A stretch of 64,000 nt of DNA from Verrucomicrobiia bacterium (GCA_026125285.1 JAHCLO010000024.1:40593-104592), one strand, 5' to 3'; shown: positions 31,001 to 39,539, counted from the stretch's first letter. The notes: generated from the sequence alone by a model not told the origin. A program made the numbers and translations.

Positions 31001-33210
31001 CGCACGTCAATTTCCGTCGCGGGCAAATCCTCCGGCTGAATTGATTTCAACGCCTCGACGTTTTCACGGAAGCGCGCGTCGGTGACAGCGGCAGCATCCG
31101 CTACGGCCAACTTCTCGCGCACGTTGCCGGAAAGATACTGGTCGTCGGTTTCCCACTGGTTCGTTTGCGGGTTCAGGAAAACGATGCCCTTCAAATCAGG
31201 CTGGAATTCCTCGGCTGGCTTGTTCAACAAACCAGCCATGTGGTCGAGGTCAACCCGGCCCTGCTCGTTCAGAGAAACCAGTAGAGCTTCCTTCGGCTCA
31301 CTGACGGATTCGACGGGCTTGCGGTGATGAATCGTGCGCTCGGTGAAGATTGTGGCTTTGGTCGCCCGCTTCGTTTCCTCGTTGTAATGCTCAAGCGACA
31401 AGAGCAACGGCAAATCTGGATCACCATCGAAGGCCCGTTGATTTGCGCGGAGATTGACCGGTCCAAAGCGACCAACAAACCGTTCATACGCATAATTGAG
31501 TTGTTGCCGGGCCTCGGTGACTTGCCCCTCGTCGCTGCCATCCATTTGGGAACGAAGACACGCGCGCACCGCATCACGCACCGGAATCAAATGGCGGATT
31601 CGCGAGCGCGTCTCGCTGGGCAGGTCGGTGAGAGGACGAAGAACATCCTCCTCCCGGATGCAAACCATGCCGTCGTGCAGGCAGTAGGCATTGGGCTTGA
31701 CGTAATCGGGGGCGGGAACGGTCTGGTCGAAAGTCGGTTCCGCCAGTTCGACCCGTTGCGCGCGATAGACGCCAGTGGGAAGATCTGGAACCGCTGCGCC
31801 GAGCGCATCGGCGAGCACCCTGCCGTCCGGCTCCAAGGTCGGCTCGTTGTCCCGATACATTCGACCGGTCAACTGAAGATGTCCGAGCATCAAGTGGGGA
31901 CGCTCCACGAAATACTCATTGATGGGAATCTTCTCCCAATTGTGATTCGTGTAATCCCGCACCTCGCGCCAGGCTGGTCCTTGTGGGGTTTCGCCCCGAT
32001 ACAGTTTTCGGAGCATGACAATGTCCGTGGTCACCTCGGTGCCCGCGTTTTGTTTGAAGGCGGTATTGGGCAACCGAATGGCCCCAAGGAACTCCATTTT
32101 TGGGGCCAGATACTCCCGGAGCGTGGAGTTCACCTTGTCCATCGTTCCCCGTGAAGTGATGAACATCACCAGACCGCCGGGCCGGACCTTGTCCAGTGCC
32201 CTGGCAAAGAAGTAGTCGTGGATGGGAAACCGATAGGCATTCAGGCGCGGATCGTGGACGGGATAATCGCCGAAGGGCACGTTGGAAATCGCCACGTCAT
32301 AGAACCCATCGGCGAGTTGGGCGCTCTCGAATCCCTGGGCGCGAATGTCGGCGTCCGGGTAAAGCGCCTTGGCAATGCGCGCGGTGAGCGGGTCAATTTC
32401 GACGCCGGTAACAGTCGAGTGCTGATGCATCGATTCCGGCATGAGGCCGATGAAATGACCAATGCCGCACGCCGGTTCCAAAATTCTTCCATGCTCGCAA
32501 CCAAACCTTTGGAGCGTTCGATACATTGCCCGCACCACAGTGGGCGAGGTGTAGTGAGCGTTGAGGGTGCTCGCACGGGCTGCGGCCAACTCCTCCGGAG
32601 TCAGCAACTGTTCCACCTCGGCCCGCGCCTCCCGCCATTCATGATTTCGCGGGTCAAAGACCTGCGGCATGGCACCCCAGCCCACGTAACGCACGAGCGC
32701 CGCCTTCTCGTCAGGCGTGGCGTGGCGGCTTTCGGCCTCCAACTTCTGCAGGGTTTGAATGGCCTCGATGTTCTGCCGGTATTTCTGACGGGGCGGCCCT
32801 TCCCCGATCCTGTCCGCGTCTGAAATCCGGTAGTTCCTCTCGTTGCGAACTTCCGGCGCCGGCCGGCGCACCGCCCTGACCGGTCGGTTCAGCTCTCCGG
32901 CGGGAGCAAGATGTATTTCCCCCTCACCATTTCCCACGCCTGCGTCTGTGCCTGTTGCGCCGTTGATCCCTGCTGCATCAATTGCGTGCGAAGCGTGGCC
33001 ATTTCGTCCTTCGTCTTTTCCTCCGCTTCCAGAAGCATTTGATGAAGCCGCCCCGTCCGCTCCAGTTCGTGCATCATCTTCGGGCAGTGTTCGCGCCAGT
33101 GTTTCTCCGCCATCCGTCCGTACTGGGTCAGTGGTGTCATGTGTCGGCCTTTGCGCTGTGAACAGGTCAAGCTGCTGGTCTAAATCCTGATGGTTGCGTC
33201 GGATAGCCAT
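28054..33210 (-). CDS. N12-class adenine methylase / SNF2-type helicase
   Basis: 1718 residues. Residues 1-130 are low-complexity. The N6-adenine methylase domain has AdoMet motif I LEPACGIGHFIG near residue 240 and NVPFGDY near 310, where most relatives have NPPY/F. A helicase domain has Walker A AHVVGAGKTFTMV near 905-917, the DEAH box LFVDEAHYFKNL near 1070, GTPIANSMAEM, and the C-terminal motif VEQREGRILRQGN near 1415. A coiled coil ends the protein. This two-domain architecture (COG4646) is common on conjugative plasmids, ICEs and phages (P1 DarB-like), where it is thought to protect incoming DNA or help transfer. It lies upstream of the T4SS-associated regulators. Confidence 0.85.
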   Translation of the reverse strand: MAIRRNHQDLDQQLDLFTAQRPTHDTTDPVRTDGGETLARTLPEDDARTGADGAASSNASGSGGKDEGRNGHASHAIDAAGINGATGTDAGVGNGEGEIHLAPAGELNRPVRAVRRPAPEVRNERNYRISDADRIGEGPPRQKYRQNIEAIQTLQKLEAESRHATPDEKAALVRYVGWGAMPQVFDPRNHEWREARAEVEQLLTPEELAAARASTLNAHYTSPTVVRAMYRTLQRFGCEHGRILEPACGIGHFIGLMPESMHQHSTVTGVEIDPLTARIAKALYPDADIRAQGFESAQLADGFYDVAISNVPFGDYPVHDPRLNAYRFPIHDYFFARALDKVRPGGLVMFITSRGTMDKVNSTLREYLAPKMEFLGAIRLPNTAFKQNAGTEVTTDIVMLRKLYRGETPQGPAWREVRDYTNHNWEKIPINEYFVERPHLMLGHLQLTGRMYRDNEPTLEPDGRVLADALGAAVPDLPTGVYRAQRVELAEPTFDQTVPAPDYVKPNAYCLHDGMVCIREEDVLRPLTDLPSETRSRIRHLIPVRDAVRACLRSQMDGSDEGQVTEARQQLNYAYERFVGRFGPVNLRANQRAFDGDPDLPLLLSLEHYNEETKRATKATIFTERTIHHRKPVESVSEPKEALLVSLNEQGRVDLDHMAGLLNKPAEEFQPDLKGIVFLNPQTNQWETDDQYLSGNVREKLAVADAAAVTDARFRENVEALKSIQPEDLPATEIDVRLGASWLPPDDVKQFIHKLLNVTSGVEVGHVHALGSWHLNVDWEARGATSNTTDWGTDRYTGLELIEDALNLKTPTVYDVVDKKPVVNAQATEAAREKQERIKERFKEWVWSDDSRRERLCRLYNDTFNHTRLRTFNGDHLTLPGASQVVQLHRHQKAGVWRILQTPNTLLAHVVGAGKTFTMVAAAMELKRLGLARKPMFTVPNHMLGQFSTELLTLYPGANILVAGKEDFESQNRKKLFSRIATGNWDAVIVTHSGFERIPLSYDTQKRFFDEQLHELEMIRREHADSSNRRLVKELEKAKKRLEAKLQALAAEHKKDNTLTFEELGVDRLFVDEAHYFKNLFYVTKMTRIAGLPQTASERAFDMYLKVRHVQSMNGGGGIVFATGTPIANSMAEMFTMQRYLQPDDLKKHNLHHFDSWAATFGEPVTAMELSPDGAGYRLNTRFARFINVPELMQIFRQSADVQTAAMLNLPRPKLDGEKPAVRNAPATLELKEFVQELAARAERLKTNRVDPSEDNMLKITSEGRKAALDLRLMKPSAPDDPQGKVNQAVENIFRIWQDSKPERSAQLVFCDLSTPKDKGFSVYRDAAEKLERLGVPSGDIAFIQDYDSDAAKLSLFRDVRAGKVRVLFGSTQKMGSGTNVQERLIALHHFDAPWRPADVEQREGRILRQGNKNEVVSIYRYVTEGSFDAYMWQTLETKAKFIAQVMSGDMTIRRLEDLDSAALTYAEVKAIASGNPLVIEKAQVDAELIRLTRLRSAHAEEQYRIRTNLRRSHEDAEAFTGRLANLRQDIAARQDTSGDKFSIELDGQTLDNRGIAGELILRRAEKIKSRFGDDVRVGRFAGFDLFLRPSFNNTVEMIVRGKNSYAARVTDTALGTIRSLEANIQGFEERASKLEYDITDASKRAKELETKVGAHFEREERYQQLTCRQSEIEEKLDLTKNQAPSQVETDSPEDTARKNSETQDKTVRQKRRAGVSV

Positions 33211-33249
33211 GTGACATTGGTTGGTTTGGGCGCATCAGGCAAGGCGGAG

Positions 33250-33558
33250 TTAACCTGCCACTGGCTCAGGGTCGCGCCGCCGCCGGGTGAACATGCGGAG
33301 ATCCATGCCGACGTCTTTGCCAACAAAGTGCCGTTGCTTGGGAAACAATTCCTGCACCGGCACACCGAACACCTCGGAAAAGAATTCGATCTGTTTGCAC
33401 GTAGCCGGGCTGCGCAGAGTTTCGATGTTGGCCAGGATTTCGCGCGTCATGTTAATGCAACCGATCAAATGCAATTCGGCAACGAGATCATTCTGCGACC
33501 AGCCACGCTGATTGCGCAGATACGCGACCTTTCGTCCGATGACATTTGCATCTCTCAT
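33250..33558 (-). CDS. Xre-family helix-turn-helix regulator
   Basis: 102 residues. GRKVAYLRNQRGWSQNDLVA then INMTREILANIETLRSPATC is a canonical lambda-repressor-like HTH (SQNDLVAEL, REILANIE recognition helix), and the tail ELFPKQRH is typical of Cro/C1-like proteins. It is divergent from the next Xre gene across a 90-bp gap that holds a promoter and operator, so it probably represses one or both. Confidence 0.82.
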   Translation of the reverse strand: MRDANVIGRKVAYLRNQRGWSQNDLVAELHLIGCINMTREILANIETLRSPATCKQIEFFSEVFGVPVQELFPKQRHFVGKDVGMDLRMFTRRRRDPEPVAG

Positions 33559-33596
33559 CCGCCGTCCGTGATTCAGTTAAGCAGTTCAATAGTTCG

Positions 33597-33628
33597 TTGC
33601 ATAAAATCAGAGTTCCCATAAAATGGGA
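33597..33628 (+). promoter_or_regulatory. Divergent promoter with palindromic operator
   Basis: -35 TTGCAT at 33597-33602, 16-bp spacer, -10 TAAAAT at 33619-33624. A perfect palindrome TCCCAT-AAA-ATGGGA (33614-33628) covers the -10 box, so a bound repressor would block RNA polymerase. It would drive the rightward Xre gene at 33648. Confidence 0.62.
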
Positions 33629-33647
33629 CGCGCCCGGTAAAAAAATT

Positions 33648-34076
33648 ATGAGCTACTTCAGCACGGCCTTGAAACGCATCGCCGAGAGGAACGGCATCAG
33701 GCAGGCGGACATCGTCCGTGAATCCGGACTGACCCGCAGCCACGTTTCCCGCCTTTTCACCGGCGACCAAAAAATGGTGTACGACGCAGACGTGTCGGCG
33801 ATCCTCCGCGTCTTCCGTCGCAACCAACGCGAGCAGGCAGAGCTTGTCGCCGCCCGCTGCATGGACGTTCGGACCGGTCCGGGCGCTGAGTTGGTCGAGA
33901 TCACGATCAAGAGCGACGGCCAAGCTCAACGTAGCGGACGCGAGCGCGACATTCAGGAAGTGGAGTTGAGTCATGAAACAGAACGTGCTTTTGCGTGGTT
34001 GCGCAGCCAGTGCCCAATCAATTCCGACCTGGAGAAACACCTTGTTGGCTATGCCCGTTTGACGGGGATGAAGTGA
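33648..34076 (+). CDS. Xre-family helix-turn-helix regulator
   Basis: 142 residues from the ATG at 33648. MSYFSTALKRIAERNGIRQA followed by DIVRESGLTRSHVSRLFTGD is an HTH with recognition helix TRSHVSRLFTG. The acidic C-terminal half (ELSHETERAFAWLRSQCPIN) may be a dimerisation or ligand domain. It is divergent from the Xre gene at 33558, a typical genetic switch for a mobile element. Confidence 0.78.
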   Translation: MSYFSTALKRIAERNGIRQADIVRESGLTRSHVSRLFTGDQKMVYDADVSAILRVFRRNQREQAELVAARCMDVRTGPGAELVEITIKSDGQAQRSGRERDIQEVELSHETERAFAWLRSQCPINSDLEKHLVGYARLTGMK

Positions 34077-34332
34077 TCCGACTGTCAGCGACTGGTTTCG
34101 TCGCTCGGGGCACAGAGCTGTGCAAATAAATCCGCCTCGTTCTCTGATTCTTCAGCCGGCACTTGAAAAAGAAGGTCAGCCCGCTTTCCCATTTCCGCGC
34201 CGCCCGGGCCACTTCGGCAATCTCGCTGCGCTTCGCGCCTTGAACCATCCGCATCAAAGCGCGAATCAAATCCTTCTCACCACTGGACAGCGTCGTCCAC
34301 CACAGATCGGTTGTTGCACTATTCGTCTTCAT
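34018..34332 (-). CDS. Hypothetical protein, low confidence
   Basis: 104 residues from the ATG at 34332. The N-terminal 60 residues (TTDLWWTTLSSGEKDLIRAL, AKRSEIAEVARAARKWESG) look coding and helical; the C-terminal part is Arg/Ser-rich and overlaps the end of the convergent Xre gene by 59 bases, so the true 3' end may differ. No family recognised. Confidence 0.35.
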   Translation of the reverse strand: MKTNSATTDLWWTTLSSGEKDLIRALMRMVQGAKRSEIAEVARAARKWESGLTFFFKCRLKNQRTRRIYLHSSVPRATKPVADSRITSSPSNGHSQQGVSPGRN

Positions 34333-34462
34333 CTTGGCTAAAACATACGCGAGGCACAGGGACAATCGCGGGGCTACACCCAGGGATTTTTTGAGAACTT
34401 ATTCACAGCTTTTTCGCGTTGAATCCAACAGACTGATTGCAAACGTCCTTTTCTCCTCCTGA

Positions 34463-35536
34463 CTACGGCATCTCGTACCGTCCCGCCAACGCCCGCGCAA
34501 TGCTTCCTGCCCGCTCGGCGAGAAGCTCTGGCTGAATCACCGTCGCGTGTGTGCCCCAGCTCAACACCCACCGCTCGACTTCCTCCAGCCCGCTCAAGCG
34601 CATCCGCATGCGCGATTCGCCTTTCGGCAGTTCAGTCACCTGCTGGCTTGAATGCCACAGCCGCCCCCGGAGTTGATCGGTGGCCCACGCATCGAACTCG
34701 ATGACCACCTCGTAATCACCCCGTCCACTCATCACCGTGAGACTGCCGCGCAAATACTTCTCTACGTTAAAGTCCTTCGGCTTCTGAAATGTCTCACCCA
34801 GCACTGCGCCTCCGTTCATACGCGCGAGGGCAAACGTCCGAATATCGCTGCGGTCAACATCGTGCCCGATCAAGTACCAGCGATTATCATTGCAGGTTAA
34901 ATGATACGGATGAACATGCCGGCCACTGGTGCTTTTTTCGCCCGGTTTGCGGTACAGGAAACGCAAAGCTCGCCGCTGCTGGATCGCGCGCGTCACAACC
35001 TCGAACCTCTCCACATCGGTCGCCTCCGGCGCGAAGGGCCGGAACGACAAAACGTCCTCAGAATCCTGGAGCGAATACCGCTCCTTGTCGTCCAGTTGGC
35101 CCGTCAACTTCCGAAAGGCCATCTGAAGTGGTTTGTGAAATGGCGTGCCGCTGTACTGCTCGACTGCTTTGTGCGCGACCAAAAGCGCAAACATTTCTGC
35201 TTCGGTGATGGTCGGCACTCCGGGGAACTGCGGCACTTCGCGGGAATAGAAAAATCCGTGCCGCTCACGGTCGTATTCAATTGGAAGATTCCAATGCACG
35301 CGCATCCATTCCACGTCCCGCTTGATTGTCTTTTGCGAAACGTCGAATTCGCGGGCGAGGCGAGCCGTGTTCGGATACCGCTTTGCCGAAATCAGTTGAT
35401 GAATTGCCAGCAGCCTTTCGGTGGCGTTGCGACCGACCCGCACTGCTTCTCCTCCATTTCCGAGAGACACAGCCGGTGTTGGTATTTTGTTCTCCAGGGC
35501 GTTGCCCCGCCGTGGCTGCACAGGGTTTTTGCTCAT
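34463..35536 (-). CDS. HTH plus WYL-domain transcriptional regulator
   Basis: 357 residues. An N-terminal HTH (AIHQLISAKRYPNTARLARE, FDVSQKTIKRDVEWMR) is followed by a WYL domain with Trp-Tyr-Leu in NRWYLIGHDVDR (about 218-229) and a C-terminal WCX-like region (EVVIEFDAWATDQLRGRLWH). WYL regulators sense nucleic-acid-type ligands and often control defence or DNA-repair genes. It is transcribed away from the T4SS operon and may set the transfer or defence state of the element. Confidence 0.88.
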   Translation of the reverse strand: MSKNPVQPRRGNALENKIPTPAVSLGNGGEAVRVGRNATERLLAIHQLISAKRYPNTARLAREFDVSQKTIKRDVEWMRVHWNLPIEYDRERHGFFYSREVPQFPGVPTITEAEMFALLVAHKAVEQYSGTPFHKPLQMAFRKLTGQLDDKERYSLQDSEDVLSFRPFAPEATDVERFEVVTRAIQQRRALRFLYRKPGEKSTSGRHVHPYHLTCNDNRWYLIGHDVDRSDIRTFALARMNGGAVLGETFQKPKDFNVEKYLRGSLTVMSGRGDYEVVIEFDAWATDQLRGRLWHSSQQVTELPKGESRMRMRLSGLEEVERWVLSWGTHATVIQPELLAERAGSIARALAGRYEMP

Positions 35537-35613
35537 GGTATTTACGATATCAGACCGAGTTGGACAAATACTGTCCTACAGTAAAAGCCAGAAATCCAAC
35601 ACGTTCCAGCGTT

Positions 35614-35648
35614 CCCGGCTTGCACTCTCGCGGAGAATGCAAGCCGGG
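35614..35648 (-). terminator. Hairpin at the 3' end of the T4SS operon
   Basis: Arms 35614-35624 and 35638-35648 are perfectly complementary (11 bp, CCCGGCTTGCA) with a 13-nt loop. It lies just past the stop of the last T4SS gene, so it may end that transcript, although there is no T tract on the minus strand. Confidence 0.5.
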
Positions 35649-35658
35649 CTTGGCTGGT

Positions 35659-36066
35659 TCAAACACCGACAGCCTCCCCTTTGGTCTGTTGCTGGCCTTG
35701 CGTACGCGCAACCGCGCGGCGTGCCGACCGCGCGATTTGGGCGATGACGCCTTCTTTCTGATCCTCCGGCAGGTCCTTGACGAGCGTGTCGTAGGCGTGC
35801 TTGAGCGCAGGGTTGGAATTGATGCGCTTCATCAATCCCTCGCGCATCCGCTGCTGGCGATTCAGTTCGCGCACCTCATTAAGCACGACGGAGCGTTCCA
35901 ACCGTTCGCGGGGCATGGCCTGGACGTAGGTCCAGTACTTGGGGTTGTCTTTGATGTAGGCATCAATCTTCGCATCCACTTCGGGATTGCTCCGGAACGT
36001 GGGCTGGTCGGCGGGAGCGGCATTGCCGCCGGCGCTCGGTGGCGCTGAGGTTTTCGGTTTGTTCAT
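35659..36066 (-). CDS. T4SS-operon protein, unknown
   Basis: 135 residues, predominantly helical and charged (PEVDAKIDAYIKDNPKYWTY, LNEVRELNRQQRMREGLMKR), with Pro/Gln-rich ends and no signal or TM. It is the last gene of the leftward T4SS cluster. A cytoplasmic accessory factor is possible; no family recognised. Confidence 0.5.
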   Translation of the reverse strand: MNKPKTSAPPSAGGNAAPADQPTFRSNPEVDAKIDAYIKDNPKYWTYVQAMPRERLERSVVLNEVRELNRQQRMREGLMKRINSNPALKHAYDTLVKDLPEDQKEGVIAQIARSARRAVARTQGQQQTKGEAVGV

Positions 36067-36152
36067 AACGATTCGTGTTTTGTTTCTTGTTGCGCGGCAT
36101 TGGCCGTGTTCGCCGGAATGCGGTGCAACAACACCGCGCCGGCAAAGTGTCC

Positions 36153-36743
36153 TTATGGTTTGAACTCGTCAGACGGCTCGGACGAGAGCGCGGGCGCGTC
36201 GTTGGTCGCGGGTGTCTGCCCGACGGAGAGTTTTTGCAGTTCCCGCTCCAACTCGACGATGCGTGACTCGTTCGTCGCGAAGCGCAGATTGAGAAGCGCA
36301 CTGTTGCGGGCCGCGCTCTTCATTTCTGTGAGAACTCCCTGCAATTCACCGTACGACTGCGCAAGCTTCCCCGCTTCCTGCATCACGCGGGCCGTCGCTT
36401 CCCGCTGCCGATTCATCTCGGCGACGAGAACATCATTCGTCGGCGGCGGAGCGAACGCGGCGTCCGGTGGCGGGTTCAACAGATTGGCCGTGTTCAGCGG
36501 GCCAGGATGAAGATTCCAACGCGCGGAGACCTCGACGCGATACACCGGATGCTGCTCGTGCATCGTTTCCGGGTGGTTCGGATCAACGTAGCGCCCGACG
36601 TGGTAGGCGCGCACGACTTCGTTGTAGCGAACGGACTCGATTGGCTCGACCGCCGGCGGCGGCAGAGGACGAACGACAACCTGCGGCGGACGCGAAGCGC
36701 ACGAGGCGACGAGCACGAGTGGAATGAGTGCGAGATATTTCAT
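36153..36743 (-). CDS. T4SS-associated lipoprotein
   Basis: 196 residues from the ATG at 36743. The signal MKYLALIPLVLVASC carries a lipobox (LVASC, Cys about 15). A Pro-rich linker follows (VVVRPLPPPAVEPIESVRYN), then a domain ending in a coiled coil (TNESRIVELERELQKL). The position after VirB10 and the Pro-rich lipoprotein type fit a VirB7-like or TrbH-like outer-membrane factor, but similarity is not clear. Confidence 0.55.
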   Translation of the reverse strand: MKYLALIPLVLVASCASRPPQVVVRPLPPPAVEPIESVRYNEVVRAYHVGRYVDPNHPETMHEQHPVYRVEVSARWNLHPGPLNTANLLNPPPDAAFAPPPTNDVLVAEMNRQREATARVMQEAGKLAQSYGELQGVLTEMKSAARNSALLNLRFATNESRIVELERELQKLSVGQTPATNDAPALSSEPSDEFKP

Positions 36744-36745
36744 GG

Positions 36746-37861
36746 TCAAAATGTCGGGGTTGAGTTTGCTCTGGGCGCGTCCGGGATTGGTGTATGACCG
36801 ACACTGAACGCGGGGGAGGGAAGAAAGGCCGGGACGGAGTTCGATTGGTTCTCGACGGCAAATGGCATCAGCGTTCCGCCGATGGCGGCGTCGCTGCGGT
36901 CAATCGTTTGGAGGACGTAGAGATAAAACTGCTTTCCGCTCGGCATGCGGACATAGAAGCCGTCGCGCTGAATTGCCTCGTAAATCCGTTGCGCATAGAC
37001 GGAGAGAACCTTTTGCGCACCTTCGAACGGAGCGTTGTTTAACGAGCGGCTGTCCACCGGGCCGAAGATGGTCTGTTCCTTCTCGGTGAGCGCGTCGGCC
37101 ATGCCGGAAAGGAACGTCGCGGCGAACAGCTTGATTTCCGCCATGTCATCGGACTTGATGATGCGACCGCGCAGACCGGCGCTTCCGTCGGTGATGCCCC
37201 AGCCTTCCTGGTCCCCGGAGAACTCGCGATCAAGCGCGATGGCCTTCAGCCGGAGTTCCTCGCCGCCCTGCCAGACCAGCGTCCAACTGCCGCCGCTGGC
37301 GATGCGTTCGCGCTGGCGGTCGGTCTGCGCCGTGCCGTGGACTTCCGTGCCGGCGGGGATCACCAGCCTGCCCGCGTGGTAAATGTTCTCCGTGATGAGG
37401 CCGACGATGGGCGTCTGAATCGAGGCCGAGTCCACCGTGATGACAGTTTCGCACGGAATCAGCCGACCAAACGGCGCGTAGATTTCGCCGAGCGATTTTG
37501 GTTCGGGAACACCGGCACTCGCGTCAGCAAACAGACTGATGGCCGGAAGCGGTGGCGGTGCCGGCTCGGGCTTGGGCTTCTCGACCACCACCCTGGGCGG
37601 TTCGGCGCTCTTCGGCGGCGGTGGCGGCGGCTCGGGCTTCGGCGGTGGCGGACGAAACGGTTGCATCGGCCGTTCGATGCTTTGGACGACCTGGGGCTTG
37701 TCGGTTGCATTGGTCGCCAGCCCGGTGACGCGAATGTCATCCGAACCGGACTTGTCACGCAGCGCGCTGAACACAACGAGACCGCCGCTGAAAACGACCC
37801 CGAACAGCACGAGTTTGCCGCTGCGGGTCTTGAAGAAGTTCAGGAAGTCGCGGGGTTTCAT
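36746..37861 (-). CDS. virB10: VirB10/TrbI T4SS core protein
   Basis: 371 residues: a short cytoplasmic N-terminus, one TM segment (KLVLFGVVFSGGLVVFSAL, about 17-35), a Pro-rich periplasmic linker (about 68-110), then the conserved VirB10 beta domain: LIPCETVITVDSASIQTPI, GLITENIYHAGRLVIPAGTE, VHGTAQTDRQRERIASGG. It links the inner and outer membrane parts of the T4SS core. Its stop TGA lies two bases before the lipoprotein start, and it overlaps the upstream VirB9 gene by four bases. Confidence 0.85.
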   Translation of the reverse strand: MKPRDFLNFFKTRSGKLVLFGVVFSGGLVVFSALRDKSGSDDIRVTGLATNATDKPQVVQSIERPMQPFRPPPPKPEPPPPPPKSAEPPRVVVEKPKPEPAPPPLPAISLFADASAGVPEPKSLGEIYAPFGRLIPCETVITVDSASIQTPIVGLITENIYHAGRLVIPAGTEVHGTAQTDRQRERIASGGSWTLVWQGGEELRLKAIALDREFSGDQEGWGITDGSAGLRGRIIKSDDMAEIKLFAATFLSGMADALTEKEQTIFGPVDSRSLNNAPFEGAQKVLSVYAQRIYEAIQRDGFYVRMPSGKQFYLYVLQTIDRSDAAIGGTLMPFAVENQSNSVPAFLPSPAFSVGHTPIPDAPRANSTPTF

Positions 37862-38880
37862 GGGCGAATTTGTTTGGCGCTGGGCGCGTTCGTGTTTTCC
37901 AATTCCTCAACCGCCTGCCGAAGCGTCTGGCGTGCGCGGGTTTCTTGCTCTGGAGTAATTCCGATCGCTTGTGAGGACGATGGTGCTGGCGGCGATTGAA
38001 TTGCTGGTTGCGGCGGCTGTGGTGATGCGGTTGGCGCAGCGGCGGCACTTGTCGAAGAAGGCAACCGACTCACCAACACGTTGAACTCGTTCTTCAGTGC
38101 GAGTTCGTTGCGCCCGCCGTCAGGCGTGCCAGTGATGGCGAAATAGACCGTACTCGCGGCATGAGGCGGCAGCAGGCCGGGAGCGTCGCTGATGGACTGG
38201 TGATAAAGCCGATTGCCGACGCGGACACAGAAGCTCTCCGGCAGATAGCGAATCGGGTGCTCCGACTTGTTCCGCAACGTGACGTGGAAAACGAGCGTGT
38301 CCTCCGGGTTGAACCGAAACACTTCTTCGATGCGGATTTCGTAGTCGTTGAAGTCGGTGATCTGCGGTTCGTCGTCAAACGTCCTGGCTTCCGCACCGGC
38401 CACGGCGTCCGGCTGCTGCTTCTTGAGCAACGGAAACGCCTTCGCCTTGTCCAGCAGCGCGACCAACCGCGTCGGCGTGACCTGCGGCGCGGGTTGGACG
38501 ATTTCAGTCGAGGCACGGTCTTCGAGGTTTAGCGCGAGCACGGGCGCTTCGCTCTCGACCAACTCGAAGACGTAGGTGCGTTTGTTCCAGCGGATGTTCA
38601 GGTTCGTCGCCGCCTTGCGCGCCAGCGCGCGAACGGACACGAACGAAGAACCTTTCATGTGGGCGAGTTGAAACTGTCCTGGCGTCTTCCCATCGGCAGT
38701 CACGCCCACGGCGTCAATTGCGGCGATTGGACCGGGAAAGCTGATGGTGGTGACGCGGTTCGTCGAAACCGGCACGGTGATGACAACTCGCTCATCCAGC
38801 GTGACGCGCTGAATCGCTTCGGGCGGGGCGGCGAGCGCGACGGTCGCGGCGAGCAGGAGGATGCTAATTGGTGATTTCAT
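37858..38880 (-). CDS. virB9: VirB9/TrbG T4SS outer-membrane core protein
   Basis: 340 residues with a signal peptide (PISILLLAATVALAAPPEAI). The mature part is strand-rich (VVITVPVSTNRVTTISFPGP, SVRALARKAATNLNIRWNKR, DTLVFHVTLRNKSEHPIRYL). This order and the position between VirB8 and VirB10 identify a VirB9/TrbG-type protein, which with VirB10 forms the outer-membrane ring. The Ser/Pro-rich C-terminus (about 280-340) is longer than in most VirB9 proteins. Overlaps VirB8 by 17 bases. Confidence 0.75.
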   Translation of the reverse strand: MKSPISILLLAATVALAAPPEAIQRVTLDERVVITVPVSTNRVTTISFPGPIAAIDAVGVTADGKTPGQFQLAHMKGSSFVSVRALARKAATNLNIRWNKRTYVFELVESEAPVLALNLEDRASTEIVQPAPQVTPTRLVALLDKAKAFPLLKKQQPDAVAGAEARTFDDEPQITDFNDYEIRIEEVFRFNPEDTLVFHVTLRNKSEHPIRYLPESFCVRVGNRLYHQSISDAPGLLPPHAASTVYFAITGTPDGGRNELALKNEFNVLVSRLPSSTSAAAAPTASPQPPQPAIQSPPAPSSSQAIGITPEQETRARQTLRQAVEELENTNAPSAKQIRP

Positions 38881-39535
38881 ATTTGAAGTCGCCGACAGCG
38901 GTGGGGAAGCGACCGTTGGCGGCCATGTTGGGGTTGCGGATGAAGCGGAGACTCAGTTTGAAATTGAACGCCTCGTTGAAAACCTTCTCCTGAAAGATTC
39001 CGGTGCGGATCACCTGGCCATACACCGCCACGAGCACCTCGTTTTCGCGCGTGGCGAGGATGTCTATCTTCGCAATCTCCGGTTTCTGATGAAGTTGCTT
39101 GGCGCGGAACTCGACCGCCTCGCGCGTGCGATGCTCCCGGGCCTTCTCCAAAGCCGACTTCAGAAACATCTGCCGTAACAATTCGGGGTGATCAAAATCC
39201 TTCGGATTACGTTGAAGGAATGTAACGGTCGCGAGTTCCGCTTGCTGCGCGTGCAAGTCCTTCGCTTCCGAAAACTGAAGCAACGGGCTGATGTAATAGG
39301 TTTGCGCCGGGTCAATGATGACGACGCGCTCGCGCTGCTTGAACTGGTTGATGATGTGGTAACGGTCGAGCGCTGCCGCCACGGACACGGCGACCGCCAC
39401 GAAGAACCAGAACCACGGCAGGCGGTCGCGCTGAGCGAACAGTTGCGTCGGGTCGAATCGTTTCCGGGCGAGGCGCGCGGGGGTCGCGCCGTTGCCGGTG
39501 GGCGTTTCACGAGGGCGGAGTTCGGTGGTTTCCAT
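38864..39535 (-). CDS. virB8: VirB8/TrbF T4SS inner-membrane protein
   Basis: 223 residues. A cytoplasmic N-terminus, one TM segment (LPWFWFFVAVAVSVAAAL, about 39-56), then a periplasmic VirB8-fold domain (RVVIIDPAQTYYISPLLQFS, EAVEFRAKQLHQKPEIAKID, VLVAVYGQVIRTGIFQEKVF). VirB8 nucleates T4SS assembly at the inner membrane. Gene order after TrbL and before VirB9 supports the call. Confidence 0.75.
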   Translation of the reverse strand: METTELRPRETPTGNGATPARLARKRFDPTQLFAQRDRLPWFWFFVAVAVSVAAALDRYHIINQFKQRERVVIIDPAQTYYISPLLQFSEAKDLHAQQAELATVTFLQRNPKDFDHPELLRQMFLKSALEKAREHRTREAVEFRAKQLHQKPEIAKIDILATRENEVLVAVYGQVIRTGIFQEKVFNEAFNFKLSLRFIRNPNMAANGRFPTAVGDFKYEITN

Positions 39536-39539
39536 AGTG

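Noticed and set aside
28054..35536. A DISARM- or BREX-like defence island (methylase/helicase plus WYL)
   Set aside because: No partner genes such as a PglZ, Lon-like protease or DrmB are present, and the T4SS neighbours explain the methylase/helicase as an element gene.
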